DNA from: Tolypothrix sp. FACHB-123
Lineage (GTDB): Bacteria; Cyanobacteriota; Cyanobacteriia; Cyanobacteriales; Nostocaceae
Direction of reading: 5' to 3'
NCBI RefSeq assembly: GCF_014697075.1
Contig: NZ_JACJRE010000031.1
Span: 1-64,000 of the forward strand
Length of the DNA: 64,000 nucleotides
The first letter of the stretch is position 1; each line of letters starts with the position of its first letter. Under the pieces are notes generated by a model that was not told where the DNA came from, did no database searches, and saw only the letters and a program-made list of their open reading frames with translations. Both the position numbers and the translations under genes were made by a program. Below are positions 17,441-26,063 of this stretch, one piece after another.

Positions 17441-17512
17441 AGCGGAGACGCATGTTTCCGTTCACTCCTCACACCACACTCCGCCCGGACTATGTTCGGG
17501 CGGTTCCTTATG
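17441..17512 (+). ncRNA. yfr1: Yfr1 small RNA
   Basis: The invariant Yfr1 core ACTCCTCACACC is at 17464-17475. It is single-stranded between a 5' hairpin (CGGAGAC...GTTTCCG, 17443-17460) and a 3' terminator stem CCGCCCG (17481-17487)/CGGGCGG (17497-17503) followed by a T-rich tail. Yfr1 is known from nearly all cyanobacteria and lies between guaB and trxA in many of them, as here. It base-pairs with target mRNAs through the core motif, for example those of outer-membrane proteins. Ends are estimated to within a few bases. Confidence 0.92.
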
Positions 17513-17634
17513 TTTTTATAAATAAAATTCCCAGGCTTCTTTGCAAATGTACATCCTTCGCTTCTAAGCAGCTGTTTTTGCTATGGTAGAATTTTCACGA
17601 AACTCAGAAATATAATTGGCAAAGGTTTTTAGGC

Positions 17635-17964
17635 ATGTCAGCAGCCGCACAAGTCACAGATTCTACGTTTAAGCAAGAAGTACTCGACAGTGAAGTACCT
17701 GTTTTAGTTGATTTTTGGGCACCTTGGTGTGGCCCATGCAGGATGGTAGCTCCTGTGGTGGATGAAATCGCCGAGCAGTACAAAGGTCAGCTAAAAGTCG
17801 TTAAAGTCAACACTGATGAGAATCCTAATGTTGCCAGTCAGTACGGCATCCGCAGCATTCCCACATTGATGATTTTTAAAGGTGGACAAAAAGTTGATAT
17901 GGTCGTAGGTGCCGTGCCTAAAAGTACATTAGCTAACACATTGGAAAAGTATCTTACTGCTTGA
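17635..17964 (+). CDS. trxA: Thioredoxin (m-type)
   Basis: A 109-residue classical thioredoxin: [10 protein letters not shown] active site at residues 31-40, conserved [26 protein letters not shown] with the cis-Pro after SI, and a GAVPKSTL end. It reduces disulfides in Calvin-cycle and other proteins, receiving electrons from ferredoxin-thioredoxin reductase or NTR. Full length. ATG 17635; TATAAT at 17611-17616 could be its own -10, giving a very short leader. Yfr1 lies immediately upstream. Confidence 0.95.
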   Translation: MSAAAQVTDSTFKQEVLDSEVPVLVDFWAPWCGPCRMVAPVVDEIAEQYKGQLKVVKVNTDENPNVASQYGIRSIPTLMIFKGGQKVDMVVGAVPKSTLANTLEKYLTA

Positions 17965-18029
17965 ATCTCAATTGGTAGTAAAATCCTGTTGATTTTTCCA
18001 TTTGTTCTAATTTTTAGGTCAATATTTGT

Positions 18030-18076
18030 AAACCAGTTTGCGAGGCGCGGAATTTCGCGTCTCTATCAAACTGTTT
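18030..18076 (+). other. Long imperfect hairpin downstream of trxA
   Basis: AAACCAGTTTG (18030-18040) pairs with CAAACTGTTT (18067-18076), and within it GAGGCGCG pairs with CGCGTCTC around GAATTT. That makes a stem of about 19 pairs with one interior bulge. No T-run follows, so it may be an mRNA 3'-end stabiliser or an interspersed repeat rather than a terminator. Confidence 0.5.
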
Positions 18077-18270
18077 GCTGTGGTAAATCTGTGACGATTA
18101 TTACTGCTAAAGTAATTTTGTTATTCCTGTTGTTACACACATCCTTAGCAGAATTGGCCGAAACAGTGCTGGCTCCTCTGATGGGGCTAGCTACCATTAA
18201 AAATACATGAAAAGCCTACCTAACTAGAAAATAATGTTGAGTGTTGACAGTGGTCACGGAGCTAGTCGTA

Positions 18271-18309
18271 CCCTACGGGAAGCAAGCTACGCGTAGCGTC
18301 CCGCAGGGA
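18271..18309. repeat. Interspersed palindromic repeat (CCCTACGGG / GCTACGCGTAGC)
   Basis: CCCTACGGG, then the perfect palindrome GCTACGCGTAGC, then CCCGCAGGG form nested inverted repeats, a typical Nostocales interspersed element. The remaining sequence from 18310 to 18769 has no convincing gene; the short ORFs there lack conserved features. Confidence 0.6.
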
Positions 18310-18769
18310 AGTGTTAACTGTTAACTCTTAAGAAATTTTTTCATCCGTTCTGGTGTACGCAGTTCATGATGGCTACTTAATCAGCTTTTTGAATTTTTTA
18401 TTTTGCAGAAAATCCCTGGCAAAATTCTTGTAATTAGCACCTACCAAGACGAATTTTGCATTTCGCGTTCCCACTAGGGGTAATTGCAGTCTATCGGTAT
18501 TAGTATTTCGAGGGCGTCAATTAAACCCCATTAAAAACCTGACAACAGCAATCCTCAAAGTCTTGTGACTTTGAATGCGCGAGTCTTGACATTTTGCGAT
18601 CGCGAAGCATCTCATAGAGAAGCGTTACTAGCGCCTTGGTTGCTCGTTAACCATAGGTGCTTTTTAGTGCGATATATCAAAACTGTTATTCATCAACAAA
18701 CGTTGCAACAGTTGATACATAGCGCTCCAAAATTAGATAAAATATAATACCATTGTGGCAGCGGTTATC

Positions 18770-19840
18770 ATGGCTTCATCTGCGTCGTTTGATACATTAG
18801 AGTCTCTCCAAGCGGACATCGCTGAATTAATCGATCGGTTACCGACGTTAAAAAATCAGCAACTCATCAAACAAGCACTTGCTACCATAGTGCGTTTAGC
18901 TGATAGTGACATCGAGCGTCTTGATTGGAAAATATTGTCGGCTGCTTTAGCAGACATGGAACGGGGTTTTCAACTCTTTTATGCCTACCGACACATCCGC
19001 AAAGTAACTATTTTTGGTTCGGCTCGCCTAGCACCAGAAACCCCAGAGTATCACATGGCTATGCAGTTTGCGCGCGCTGTTACCAAGTTGGGATTTATGG
19101 TAATGACCGGCGGTGGCGGTGGTATTATGCAGGCGGGTCATGAAGGTGCAGGACGAGAAAATTCCTTTGGCTTAAATATTCAATTGCCTTTTGAGCAACA
19201 AGCGAATCCTTTTATTGAGGGCGATCCTAAGCTGATTCACTTCAAATATTTTTTCACGCGCAAATTATTTCTGTTAAAAGAAAGCGATGCTGTCGCCTTA
19301 TTCCCTGGTGGTTTTGGTACCCAAGACGAAGCTTTTGAGTGCATGACATTGAGCCAAACAGGTAAATTCGGCCCTGTTCCTCTCGTGTTAATCGATCATC
19401 CTGGTGGCGATTACTGGCGTTCTTGGAGTGAATATATTGATGAGCAGCTAGTGGAAAAAGGTCTGGTAAGTCCTGAAGACCCTAGCCTTTACACGATTAC
19501 AGACAGTGTAGAGGTAGCTTGCGATGCAATTACGCGGTTTTACCAGGTTTATCACTCTAGCCGCTATGTCGGCGATCAGTTGGTAATTCGCCTCACAACA
19601 GATATATCTGAAACTGAAGTAGATAAACTCAATGCTAACTTTAGCGACATTCTCGTGAAAGGCAAAATCGAAAAGAGTCAGGCTTTATCTCAAGAAGGAC
19701 AGGATGAAACAGTGGGATTACCTCGTTTGATTCTCTACTTCAATCAACGGGATTTGGGACGTTTATATCAGATGATTGCAGCGATTAACCAAATGGGTGT
19801 ACATACCGTAGAAGAAACAGGTCATCCAGAACGCAAGTAG
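18770..19840 (+). CDS. LOG-family protein (Rossmann-fold nucleotide-binding)
   Basis: About 356 residues. Residues about 75-265 form a LOG (lysine decarboxylase-like) domain: KVTIFGSARLAPETPEY, MVMTGGGGGIMQAGHEGA and the diagnostic PGGFGTQDEAFE. LOG enzymes hydrolyse nucleoside 5'-monophosphates at the N-glycosidic bond (cytokinin activation in plants). This long form, with N-terminal helices and an extra 95-residue C-domain, is the cyanobacterial version and its substrate is unproven. GTG 18755 is in frame; ATG 18770 (MASSASFDTLESLQ) matches family starts. Confidence 0.85.
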   Translation: MASSASFDTLESLQADIAELIDRLPTLKNQQLIKQALATIVRLADSDIERLDWKILSAALADMERGFQLFYAYRHIRKVTIFGSARLAPETPEYHMAMQFARAVTKLGFMVMTGGGGGIMQAGHEGAGRENSFGLNIQLPFEQQANPFIEGDPKLIHFKYFFTRKLFLLKESDAVALFPGGFGTQDEAFECMTLSQTGKFGPVPLVLIDHPGGDYWRSWSEYIDEQLVEKGLVSPEDPSLYTITDSVEVACDAITRFYQVYHSSRYVGDQLVIRLTTDISETEVDKLNANFSDILVKGKIEKSQALSQEGQDETVGLPRLILYFNQRDLGRLYQMIAAINQMGVHTVEETGHPERK

Positions 19841-19848
19841 ACTAGAGG

Positions 19849-20224
19849 GGGTGGGTTTGCCACCCTACCATCGCTACTAGTACAGGAATCACACAAGAAT
19901 TTATCAGTAGTGATGCGGATAATATTTAGTTTTCTCTACATAAAAAATTAGTATAATTACGTACCCTGAGAACGCGCCAGAAATGTATTTTTAGCTGTAT
20001 GATAAGCAGCAAATAGATGTCCTCAAACAGGTAATATTTCATCTTTAACAGGTGGACAATTACCTAAAATGAGGACTAAACTAACTGATGCAGATTCAGC
20101 CTTCTGCCTAAAGATAGAATTTCGACCTTATTTTAAAGATTTTATGTGTCAACCTTGTAGCTTTACTCATAAAATCAAAAATAAGGCCAAGTTTTGCATA
20201 AACATACTAGCCTAAATAAATTAA
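19849..20224. other. Gap: small hairpin, otherwise nothing recognised
   Basis: GGGTGG-GTTTG-CCACCC (19849-19865) is a compact hairpin without a T-run just after the LOG gene. From 19866 to 20224 the sequence is AT-rich with no ORF, RNA or repeat that I can support. It presumably holds the promoter of the 20225 gene. Confidence 0.4.
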
Positions 20225-21484
20225 ATGAGTTCCTTAACAAATCAGGGTGGAAAATTTATCACTAAATTAAAAATGGCAGATCGAATAAACGATATCGCTT
20301 GGCAAGCACACCAAGGTAGCGTTGCGGCGATCATTCAAATATTGAACGAAAAACTAGTTGCATCTGGTGTAAGAACCAGAGCCATATTCTCAGATGGTGT
20401 CTTACAACTGCTGTGTGAGGCTGCTACAGTCGAGCAACTAGAACAATCTACTGTAGTGCAAAAAATTAGGCAAATTCTTGAGTCTATTGCACCGCGTAAT
20501 ATTCGCCGCGTGAATATTAATAGTCGGATTGTCAGGGAACAACAATTACTTTGGTTGACGGAAATTTATCGCGATCGCGATAGTCAATTGCTTTGGTCAG
20601 AGGAAATTACTTTACCGCAACCGGGTCTAATTCAGCAAATAATTAATGATTTTCAAAATCTCAAAGAGACTAAAAGTGAATTAGCTCAAGTCAGCTTACC
20701 AAAGCCAAATTCTTTGCGATTTGTCATCTTTAAAAGAAGACATCGCCGCCGAAGCCAGAATAAATTCCTGAGTAAAAATATACCAAAGCGCTCTCTGCCA
20801 ATTGAGGTATTAAAAGTCTCTAGCCTATGTGTACCCCTGCTGTTGCTAGTTTGGGGTACTTACAGTTGGTTAGAAGGGAAACAGGAAAGTTCTATTTCTG
20901 CACAAACTTCTCAACCCTCATCTGTCAAGCTTCAAGGCGCAACTGTTTCCATTCCCAAAAATACTACTCTTGCTGCAAAAGACCCCTTCAAAGATGCAGT
21001 GCGGATTGCTAATCAAGCTTCTGCATTGGGGAAAACAGCCACAACTTCACAGCAGCATTCAGATTTAGCTAATAAATGGCGAGAAGCTTCCAATTTAATG
21101 AGTCAGGTGTCACCTAACCATAGTCGCTATCAAGAAGCACAAACCCGCGTTCAGCTATATAAAAAATATGCAGACGCTTCTCAAAATTTAGCGAATAAAA
21201 AAGCAGCACCAGCAACAAATCCCAATGTTAGCAAAACTGTTACCACTCCCACTGATGACCCATTTGCAGCCGCAGTGCGGATTGCTAATCAAGCTTCTGC
21301 ATCTGGGAAAACAGCGACAACTCCCGAACAATGGTCAGCTTTAGCTACACAATGGCAACAAGCTTCGGATTTGATGAGTAAGGTATCATCAAGCCATAGT
21401 CGTTATCCAGAAGCGCAAAGCCGTGTTAAGTTATACCAGCAATTTAGTGAGGCGGCTCAATCAAAAGCGCAAAAAGGTCAGTAA
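20225..21484 (+). CDS. Single-pass protein with duplicated C-terminal helical repeats
   Basis: A 419-residue protein of unknown function. Residues 17-110 (MADRINDIAWQAHQGSVAAI) form a small alpha/beta domain seen in various cyanobacterial membrane proteins. A basic stretch (KRRHRRRSQ) precedes one membrane helix at about 196-215. Two 70-residue repeats follow (about 252-320 and 342-410), each DPF-x2-AVRIANQASA-x-GKTATT...W-x2-AS-x-LMS-x-VS-x2-HSRY-x-EAQ, over 60% identical. Related A-x-W-x2-A...Y-x2-A spacing occurs in the C-terminus of the caspase-fold protein at 50982. Start ATG 20225. A strong terminator follows. Confidence 0.65.
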   Translation: MSSLTNQGGKFITKLKMADRINDIAWQAHQGSVAAIIQILNEKLVASGVRTRAIFSDGVLQLLCEAATVEQLEQSTVVQKIRQILESIAPRNIRRVNINSRIVREQQLLWLTEIYRDRDSQLLWSEEITLPQPGLIQQIINDFQNLKETKSELAQVSLPKPNSLRFVIFKRRHRRRSQNKFLSKNIPKRSLPIEVLKVSSLCVPLLLLVWGTYSWLEGKQESSISAQTSQPSSVKLQGATVSIPKNTTLAAKDPFKDAVRIANQASALGKTATTSQQHSDLANKWREASNLMSQVSPNHSRYQEAQTRVQLYKKYADASQNLANKKAAPATNPNVSKTVTTPTDDPFAAAVRIANQASASGKTATTPEQWSALATQWQQASDLMSKVSSSHSRYPEAQSRVKLYQQFSEAAQSKAQKGQ

Positions 21485-21496
21485 TGGAATTATATT

Positions 21497-21524
21497 AAGA
21501 TGGGGAAATTTACCTCCCCATCTT
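21497..21524 (+). terminator. Terminator hairpin after the 20225-21484 gene
   Basis: AAGATGGGGA and TCCCCATCTT make a perfect 10-base-pair stem around AATTTACC, 12 bases after the stop codon. Only a short T-stretch follows, but position and stability argue for transcription termination. Confidence 0.65.
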
Positions 21525-21760
21525 TGAAATTGTACCGCAGAGGACACAGAGGCACAGAGTTCACAAAAAATTTGAGATTGCTGTAGCTGGACAAAGTATA
21601 AGAAAAAAATAGCGATCGCTTTCTTCTGAATCAAGCGACAAATTCAAATATACGATAAATTTTAGGAATATCTTTTACCAAAAAGCTGGGTCTAAAGCCC
21701 CATTATTTTAGGACGGCTTTAATTAGCCTAGAATACTTGCATAGATGTTTTCTACGCAAA

Positions 21761-21889
21761 ATGATTGTCTTAGAGTTCAAAGTTGAAGGGAAAACAACTC
21801 AATATACTGCTATTGATGAGGCAATTAGAACCATTCAATTTGTTCGCAACAAAGCTATCCGTTTACTGCGCTTACCTGCGAATAGTTAA
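21761..21889 (+). pseudogene. Truncated tnpB (IS200/IS605-type) remnant
   Basis: Forty-two codons from ATG 21761 encode an N-terminus typical of TnpB/OrfB: VLEFKVEGKTTQYTA, then IRTIQFVRNKAIR. A complete TnpB has about 400 residues, so more than 85% is gone. The upstream segment (21688-21730, GGGTCTAAAGCCCC and GGACGGCTTTAA) resembles the structured end of such elements. The remnant runs into the 3' end of the convergent methyltransferase gene, overlapping it by 18 bases, which marks a deletion or insertion boundary. Confidence 0.7.
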
Positions 21890-22546
21890 CATCTGGTTCC
21901 CCCCTTTTTGAAATTCGTAAGCAACAGGCTGAACCTGAACATCAAATCCTTGATGGGAAAACCTTTGAATCACTGGCTCAAGATAGGGTGATATTTCACA
22001 ATTAAGTTTCAACAAGGGAAAAATCCGCACCTCTGGAGAGATTTTCAAGAGAGAATCAATAGATGCAATGTGAAAATCTAACGATAGTTGCTCAGAATAA
22101 AGAAAGAGTAAATGGGAACACACACATAACTCAAATTGATTGTTGGCTAGTTCTAGATTTGGTAAAGATTGGGGTAAGTAGCGCCCTTCTTTTCTACCAG
22201 TTTCATAGTCCGATAAAAATTTCTCCATTGCAGCCAAACGGGCATAACCAAGTTCATCTGCATTACGAAAGTTCTTCCAAATGTAGTTATTTGAATTTTG
22301 TTTAACTTGTGTTATTACTGACTCGTAAGTTTCTTGAACTCGTTGTTTGATTTGTTGAGCAGCAAATTCATAGATAGGATCAATCGAAACAACTGAATAT
22401 CCGAGTTCTGTCATTTCAGCATTGAAGCTTGCAGGGCCATCACCACACCCAAGAATTGATTTATTCAGATCTGCATCTGATAAAGCAAACATCAGCTTGT
22501 ACTCTTCAAGAGTTCTACCCCAAGGGACAACCTTATCTAATTTCAT
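21872..22546 (-). CDS. SAM-dependent methyltransferase-like protein
   Basis: A 224-residue protein with a class I methyltransferase motif I, ILGCGDGPASFNAEM (residues 31-45), followed by the acidic strand VVSIDPIYEF (53-62). A later FELCVCSHLLFLYS fits motif IV position but lacks the usual acidic/NPPY residues. A long helical insert (QRVQETYESVITQVKQ) separates them. The substrate is unknown and activity is uncertain. The last six codons overlap the tnpB remnant, so the native C-terminus may have been altered slightly. Confidence 0.7.
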   Translation of the reverse strand: MKLDKVVPWGRTLEEYKLMFALSDADLNKSILGCGDGPASFNAEMTELGYSVVSIDPIYEFAAQQIKQRVQETYESVITQVKQNSNNYIWKNFRNADELGYARLAAMEKFLSDYETGRKEGRYLPQSLPNLELANNQFELCVCSHLLFLYSEQLSLDFHIASIDSLLKISPEVRIFPLLKLNCEISPYLEPVIQRFSHQGFDVQVQPVAYEFQKGGNQMLTIRR

Positions 22547-22728
22547 AAATATTGACCATAAATTACCAGCCTGTAGCTTGTATTATCGCTCTTTGGTATG
22601 GCAGGTTGAATTGTTGTTGGTGCGTTTACTTTGTGAGACAACACACCCTACATTAAACTAAATGATTGTCAAAAATACTATGACTTCAGAACATACATTT
22701 TCACCAAAGTTTATCCATATATTTTAGA

Positions 22729-22898
22729 GGGCATGGCGGTGACCTCGCCCCTACTGTCGCATTCTTTTTTCAAATTGGTATAAACACAAGACTGATGCTT
22801 ATAATCCAACTATTTCAAAGCAAAAAAATACAGCAGATTGCCAGTTTGTGAGGTACAGATTATCGTTTATTGTAGGGGCACTGGCACTGCCATGCCCC
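22729..22898. repeat. Two interspersed GGGGCA-type palindromic repeats in a gene-free gap
   Basis: GGGCATGGCGGTGACCTCGCCC (22729-22750, imperfect) and GGGGCACTGGCA...TGCCATGCCCC (22875-22898) are inverted repeats related to the hairpin at 6847. Apart from these, the gap 22547-22993 shows no gene, RNA or regulatory site I can support. Confidence 0.5.
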
Positions 22899-22993
22899 GA
22901 AGCGCGTACCTCATTTACCGGAAATATGCTGTATGTAGAGACACAAGATAATTATGTCTCTACAGATTATCAAAACTTAATGGATGAATTTAC

Positions 22994-23968
22994 TTAAACA
23001 CTCATCTCTAACATCCGTTGCATTGGACGCAAAGCTGCTAATCTAATATCTTCAGACATGGTGATTTCCGGAGTCCGATTTTTCATTGCCCAATACACTT
23101 TTTCTAAAGTATTTAACCGCATAAACGGACATTCATTGCAATTACAATTATTGATTGGTGGCGCAGGAATAAACCGCTTTTGAGGAGCAAGTTTTTGCAT
23201 TTGGTGAATGATTCCTGGCTCTGTAGCCACGATAAATTCCTGTGCGGGGCTGTTTTGACAATAGGTGAGTAAAGCTGCTGTAGAGCCAATATAATTAGCG
23301 TGGCGCAAGATGCTAGTTTCGCATTCTGGGTGAGCGATCGCTTCTGCTTCGGGATGGGCTATTTTTAACTGGACAATTTTCTTTTCTGAGAAGGTTTCAT
23401 GGACAATGCAGCTACCATCCCACAGCAGCATATCTCGTCCGGTTTGCTCTATGACATAACGCCCCAAATTGCGATCGGGAGCAAAAATAATCGGCTGATC
23501 CTTCGGAATTTGCTGGACAATTTTCACAGCATTGGAACTGGTGCAGATAATATCGCTCATGGCTTTAATATCCGCAGAGCAGTTAATATAAGAAACCACT
23601 AGGTGATCGGGATGGGCGGCTTTAAAGGCTGCAAAGGCTTCCGCCGGACAACTATCGGCTAAAGAACAACCAGCATTTAAGTCTGGTAGCAGTACCAATT
23701 TATCAGGATTGAGTATTTTTGCTGTTTCTGCCATGAAGTGAACGCCAGCAAAAACGATCGCATCTGCATTGGTATTAGCTGCGGCTTTAGCTAGTTGTAA
23801 TGAATCCCCAATAAAATCTGCAATATCCTGGATATCTGGCTCTTGATAGTAATGGGCTAATATCACTGCGTTGAGTTCTTTTTTGAGGCTTTCAATCGCC
23901 GCAAATAAATCCAGTGGTAGTACACCCGGATGGGTTGTTTCTCGATCGACAAGTGCAGTTTTAAACAC
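22994..23968 (-). CDS. nadA: Quinolinate synthase A
   Basis: A 324-residue NadA that condenses iminoaspartate with dihydroxyacetone phosphate to quinolinate, for NAD synthesis. The three [4Fe-4S] cysteines are visible: [12 protein letters not shown], the HPECETS segment, and [37 protein letters not shown] is the signature N-terminal block. The start is GTG 23968 ([10 protein letters not shown]) with no clear Shine-Dalgarno site. Two tandem 21-base repeats lie 47 bases upstream and may be an operator. Full length. Confidence 0.94.
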   Translation of the reverse strand: MFKTALVDRETTHPGVLPLDLFAAIESLKKELNAVILAHYYQEPDIQDIADFIGDSLQLAKAAANTNADAIVFAGVHFMAETAKILNPDKLVLLPDLNAGCSLADSCPAEAFAAFKAAHPDHLVVSYINCSADIKAMSDIICTSSNAVKIVQQIPKDQPIIFAPDRNLGRYVIEQTGRDMLLWDGSCIVHETFSEKKIVQLKIAHPEAEAIAHPECETSILRHANYIGSTAALLTYCQNSPAQEFIVATEPGIIHQMQKLAPQKRFIPAPPINNCNCNECPFMRLNTLEKVYWAMKNRTPEITMSEDIRLAALRPMQRMLEMSV

Positions 23969-24014
23969 AGTTAGGGGTTACTTAAGGTTGCAAGTATTTG
24001 TGCTGTGGATTAAT

Positions 24015-24057
24015 TATAGTAGTTTTTACCAAAAAATATAGTGGTTTTCACCAAAAA
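24015..24057 (-). promoter_or_regulatory. Tandem 21-base direct repeats upstream of nadA
   Basis: TATAGTAGTTTTTACCAAAAA (24015-24035) and TATAGTGGTTTTCACCAAAAA (24037-24057) match at 19 of 21 positions and recur at 22-base spacing, about two helical turns. Copy 2 contains the inverted pair TGGT...ACCA. They lie in the nadA upstream region, where a regulator of NAD synthesis would bind. Which regulator is unknown. Confidence 0.5.
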
Positions 24058-24371
24058 TCCTAGAAGCTTTATGGAAGCGGCGGAGAACTTTATCTTTGCT
24101 TGGGGAAAGGGAGATAGTTGCTCCGCCGCTTTGGGCATGGGGCATAGGGGATGGGGCATTGGTGTAAACTGAAAATACAACTCTTATTCCACGTTCCGCC
24201 TATGCTTATTTCTAGCAGGAGGCAGTAAACGAGATTTTCCAAGGCTTTTAGCTTAATTTAATAACTAGGGGCATAGTAAATAAACTACCAATGCCCAATG
24301 CCCCATGCCCCAATATGTGTGCAAATCCTGCTGAGTTGCCTATCCTAAAAGTAGACGGCAAGGACAGTGGC

Positions 24372-25301
24372 ATGACCAGTGAGATAACAAAATCAACAAA
24401 CCTGAAAATAGCTGTAGTTGGCGACGTTCACGACCAATGGGAAGAAGACGATGGAATTGCACTCAAGCATTTGGGTGTGGACTTAGTGCTGTTTGTCGGG
24501 GATTTTGGTAATGAGTCGGTGGAGGTGGTGAGAGCGATCGCTTCTATTGATATTCCCAAAGCTGCTGTAATGGGCAACCACGATGCATGGTACACTGCCA
24601 CAGAATGGGGACGGAAAAAATGTCCCTACGATCGCACCAAGGAAGACTGGGTTCAAGAACAACTCGATTTATTAGGTTCCGCCCATGTTGGTTATGGGAA
24701 GTTGGATTTTCCCCAATGGAATTTAACTGTCGTTGGCGGTCGTCCTTTTAGTTGGGGCGGGCCAGAATGGAGATATGCTGACATCTGCAAAGAACGTTAC
24801 GGTGTAACGGATTTAGAAGAATCAGCGAATAAAATTGTGGCTGCGGTCAAAAGTGCGGCATACGATACGATTATTTTTCTGGGACACAACGGGCCTAGCG
24901 GCTTAGGTGATCGCCCAGAAGATCCCTGTGGTAAAGACTGGCTCCCGCTTGGCGGCGATTTTGGCGATCCGGATTTGGGTGAAGCGATTTCCCAGACTCT
25001 CAACGCTGGTAAAACCATTCCCCTGGTGACATTTGGACACATGCACCATAGCCTGCGACACACGAAAAAGGAGTTACGCAAGCCTTTGCTGAAAAGTCCA
25101 GAAGGAACAATTTACTTAAATGCGGCTAGCGTACCCAGGATAGTAGAAATTCAAGGCAAAAAACGGCGTAATTTCTCTTTAGTTACCCTAGAGGCGGGTG
25201 TGGTGTCCCAAGCCTCCCTAGTTTGGGTAGGCGATGATTACCAGGTAGTTTCAGAGGAAATTTTTTACGAGCGATCGCGTCCAGTAGTGCAATCTGCGTA
25301 G
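24372..25301 (+). CDS. TIGR04168-type metallophosphoesterase
   Basis: About 309 residues of calcineurin-like phosphoesterase: AVVGDVHDQW (metal ligands D and H), LFVGDFGNE, MGNHDAWY (GNHD), FLGHNGPSGLG and FGHMHHSL (GHxH). All five metal-binding blocks are present. The C-terminal part matches the cyanobacterial/plant TIGR04168 form. The substrate is unknown. The ORF is open from 24291, but that part is a CCCAATGCCCCATGCCCC repeat; ATG 24372 has AAGGA at seven bases and is chosen. tRNA-Ser follows 88 bases later. Confidence 0.85.
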   Translation: MTSEITKSTNLKIAVVGDVHDQWEEDDGIALKHLGVDLVLFVGDFGNESVEVVRAIASIDIPKAAVMGNHDAWYTATEWGRKKCPYDRTKEDWVQEQLDLLGSAHVGYGKLDFPQWNLTVVGGRPFSWGGPEWRYADICKERYGVTDLEESANKIVAAVKSAAYDTIIFLGHNGPSGLGDRPEDPCGKDWLPLGGDFGDPDLGEAISQTLNAGKTIPLVTFGHMHHSLRHTKKELRKPLLKSPEGTIYLNAASVPRIVEIQGKKRRNFSLVTLEAGVVSQASLVWVGDDYQVVSEEIFYERSRPVVQSA

Positions 25302-25389
25302 ATGTAAGATATAGTATTATCTGTCAGCTTTTGTGCTAATCTATGAAAGCCTGTACATAGCAGATACACAAAATGCTAGACAGTTTACT

Positions 25390-25476
25390 GGAGAGGTGGC
25401 AGAGTGGTCGATTGCGTCTGACTTGAAATCAGATGAACCCGCAAGGGTTCCGGGAGTTCGAATCTCCCCCTCTCCG
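25390..25476 (+). tRNA. tRNA-Ser (UGA)
   Basis: An 87-base class II tRNA. Acceptor GGAGAGG pairs with CCTCTCC (25469-25475) plus discriminator G. The anticodon loop CTTGAAA inside CTGA/TCAG gives anticodon TGA. The long variable arm GAACCCGCAAGGGTTC and T-arm GGGAG-TTCGAAT-CTCCC are present. CCA is not encoded. A block of AT-rich accessory genes begins 57 bases downstream, and tRNA 3' ends are frequent integration sites, but I found no second copy of the tRNA 3' end in the window. Confidence 0.96.
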
Positions 25477-25532
25477 TTGAATGGGTTAAAAATAATTATA
25501 AAATCTCTAGAAATAACAGCTTTTATGAGAGG

Positions 25533-26063
25533 TTATTCACCTGCGATCCATCGCCTTTTTGCACACTCAGTAGCTATATCTTCGTATTGAAAGTTAAACT
25601 TTTTAGCGCTCAGTTTAGCTTGTATGTCTCGTAGGTCATAATCTAGTACCCAGTAACTTAAATATGCTTCAAACAACATATCAAAAAGAGTAATTATGCT
25701 GCCTGGTGGCATTGAAACATGACGCTGTATGTAATCAATCGCAGTGTAATCATCAGTCATAGCTTTACCACCAATACGTTTTGCTACTACAAAACAAGAT
25801 AGTTCTGCATCACTAGCTTTTTTAGATTGAGGAATATTTGCCATTTCAACAAGGTCATCAATCTCTAAAGGATAAAGAGAAATTTCATGATTACTAACTA
25901 AATTGCAAAAATAATCCTTACTAATTGCGCGTTCGTTTTCAAATTCTAACTGTACATATATAGTAGTAATCACAGAATAACCAAGTTCTTTAAGAAGATA
26001 AAAACGCTGAATGTACATTAAATGTATGAGTGCACAGGTATCAATAACCACACTAGATTTCAC
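25533..26063 (-). CDS. PIN-like domain protein coupled to ImmA/IrrE gene
   Basis: A 176-residue protein with the acidic skeleton of a PIN-type nuclease: VVIDTCALIHL (Asp8), LEFENE (Glu40/Glu42), KKASDAELSCFVVAKRIGG (Asp85, Glu87) and MTDDYTAI (Asp104/105). PIN enzymes cut RNA and often are toxins. It starts with GTG 26063 inside the stop of the XRE-ImmA/IrrE gene (GTGA overlap), so the two are translationally coupled and form a likely toxin-regulator pair. AT-rich compared with core neighbours. An alternative reading is a PIN-fold regulatory partner without nuclease activity. Confidence 0.7.
   Translation of the reverse strand: MKSSVVIDTCALIHLMYIQRFYLLKELGYSVITTIYVQLEFENERAISKDYFCNLVSNHEISLYPLEIDDLVEMANIPQSKKASDAELSCFVVAKRIGGKAMTDDYTAIDYIQRHVSMPPGSIITLFDMLFEAYLSYWVLDYDLRDIQAKLSAKKFNFQYEDIATECAKRRWIAGE

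Noticed and set aside
17989-18210. 73-codon ORF after trxA
   Set aside because: It starts at TTG, spans the long hairpin at 18030-18076, and shows no recognisable motif or ribosome site.
18565-18747. 60-codon ORF upstream of the LOG gene
   Set aside because: No ribosome site and no motif; composition looks non-coding and the region probably holds the LOG promoter.
25390-25476. attL/attR pair at tRNA-Ser
   Set aside because: No second copy of the tRNA 3' end and no integrase gene were found within the window.
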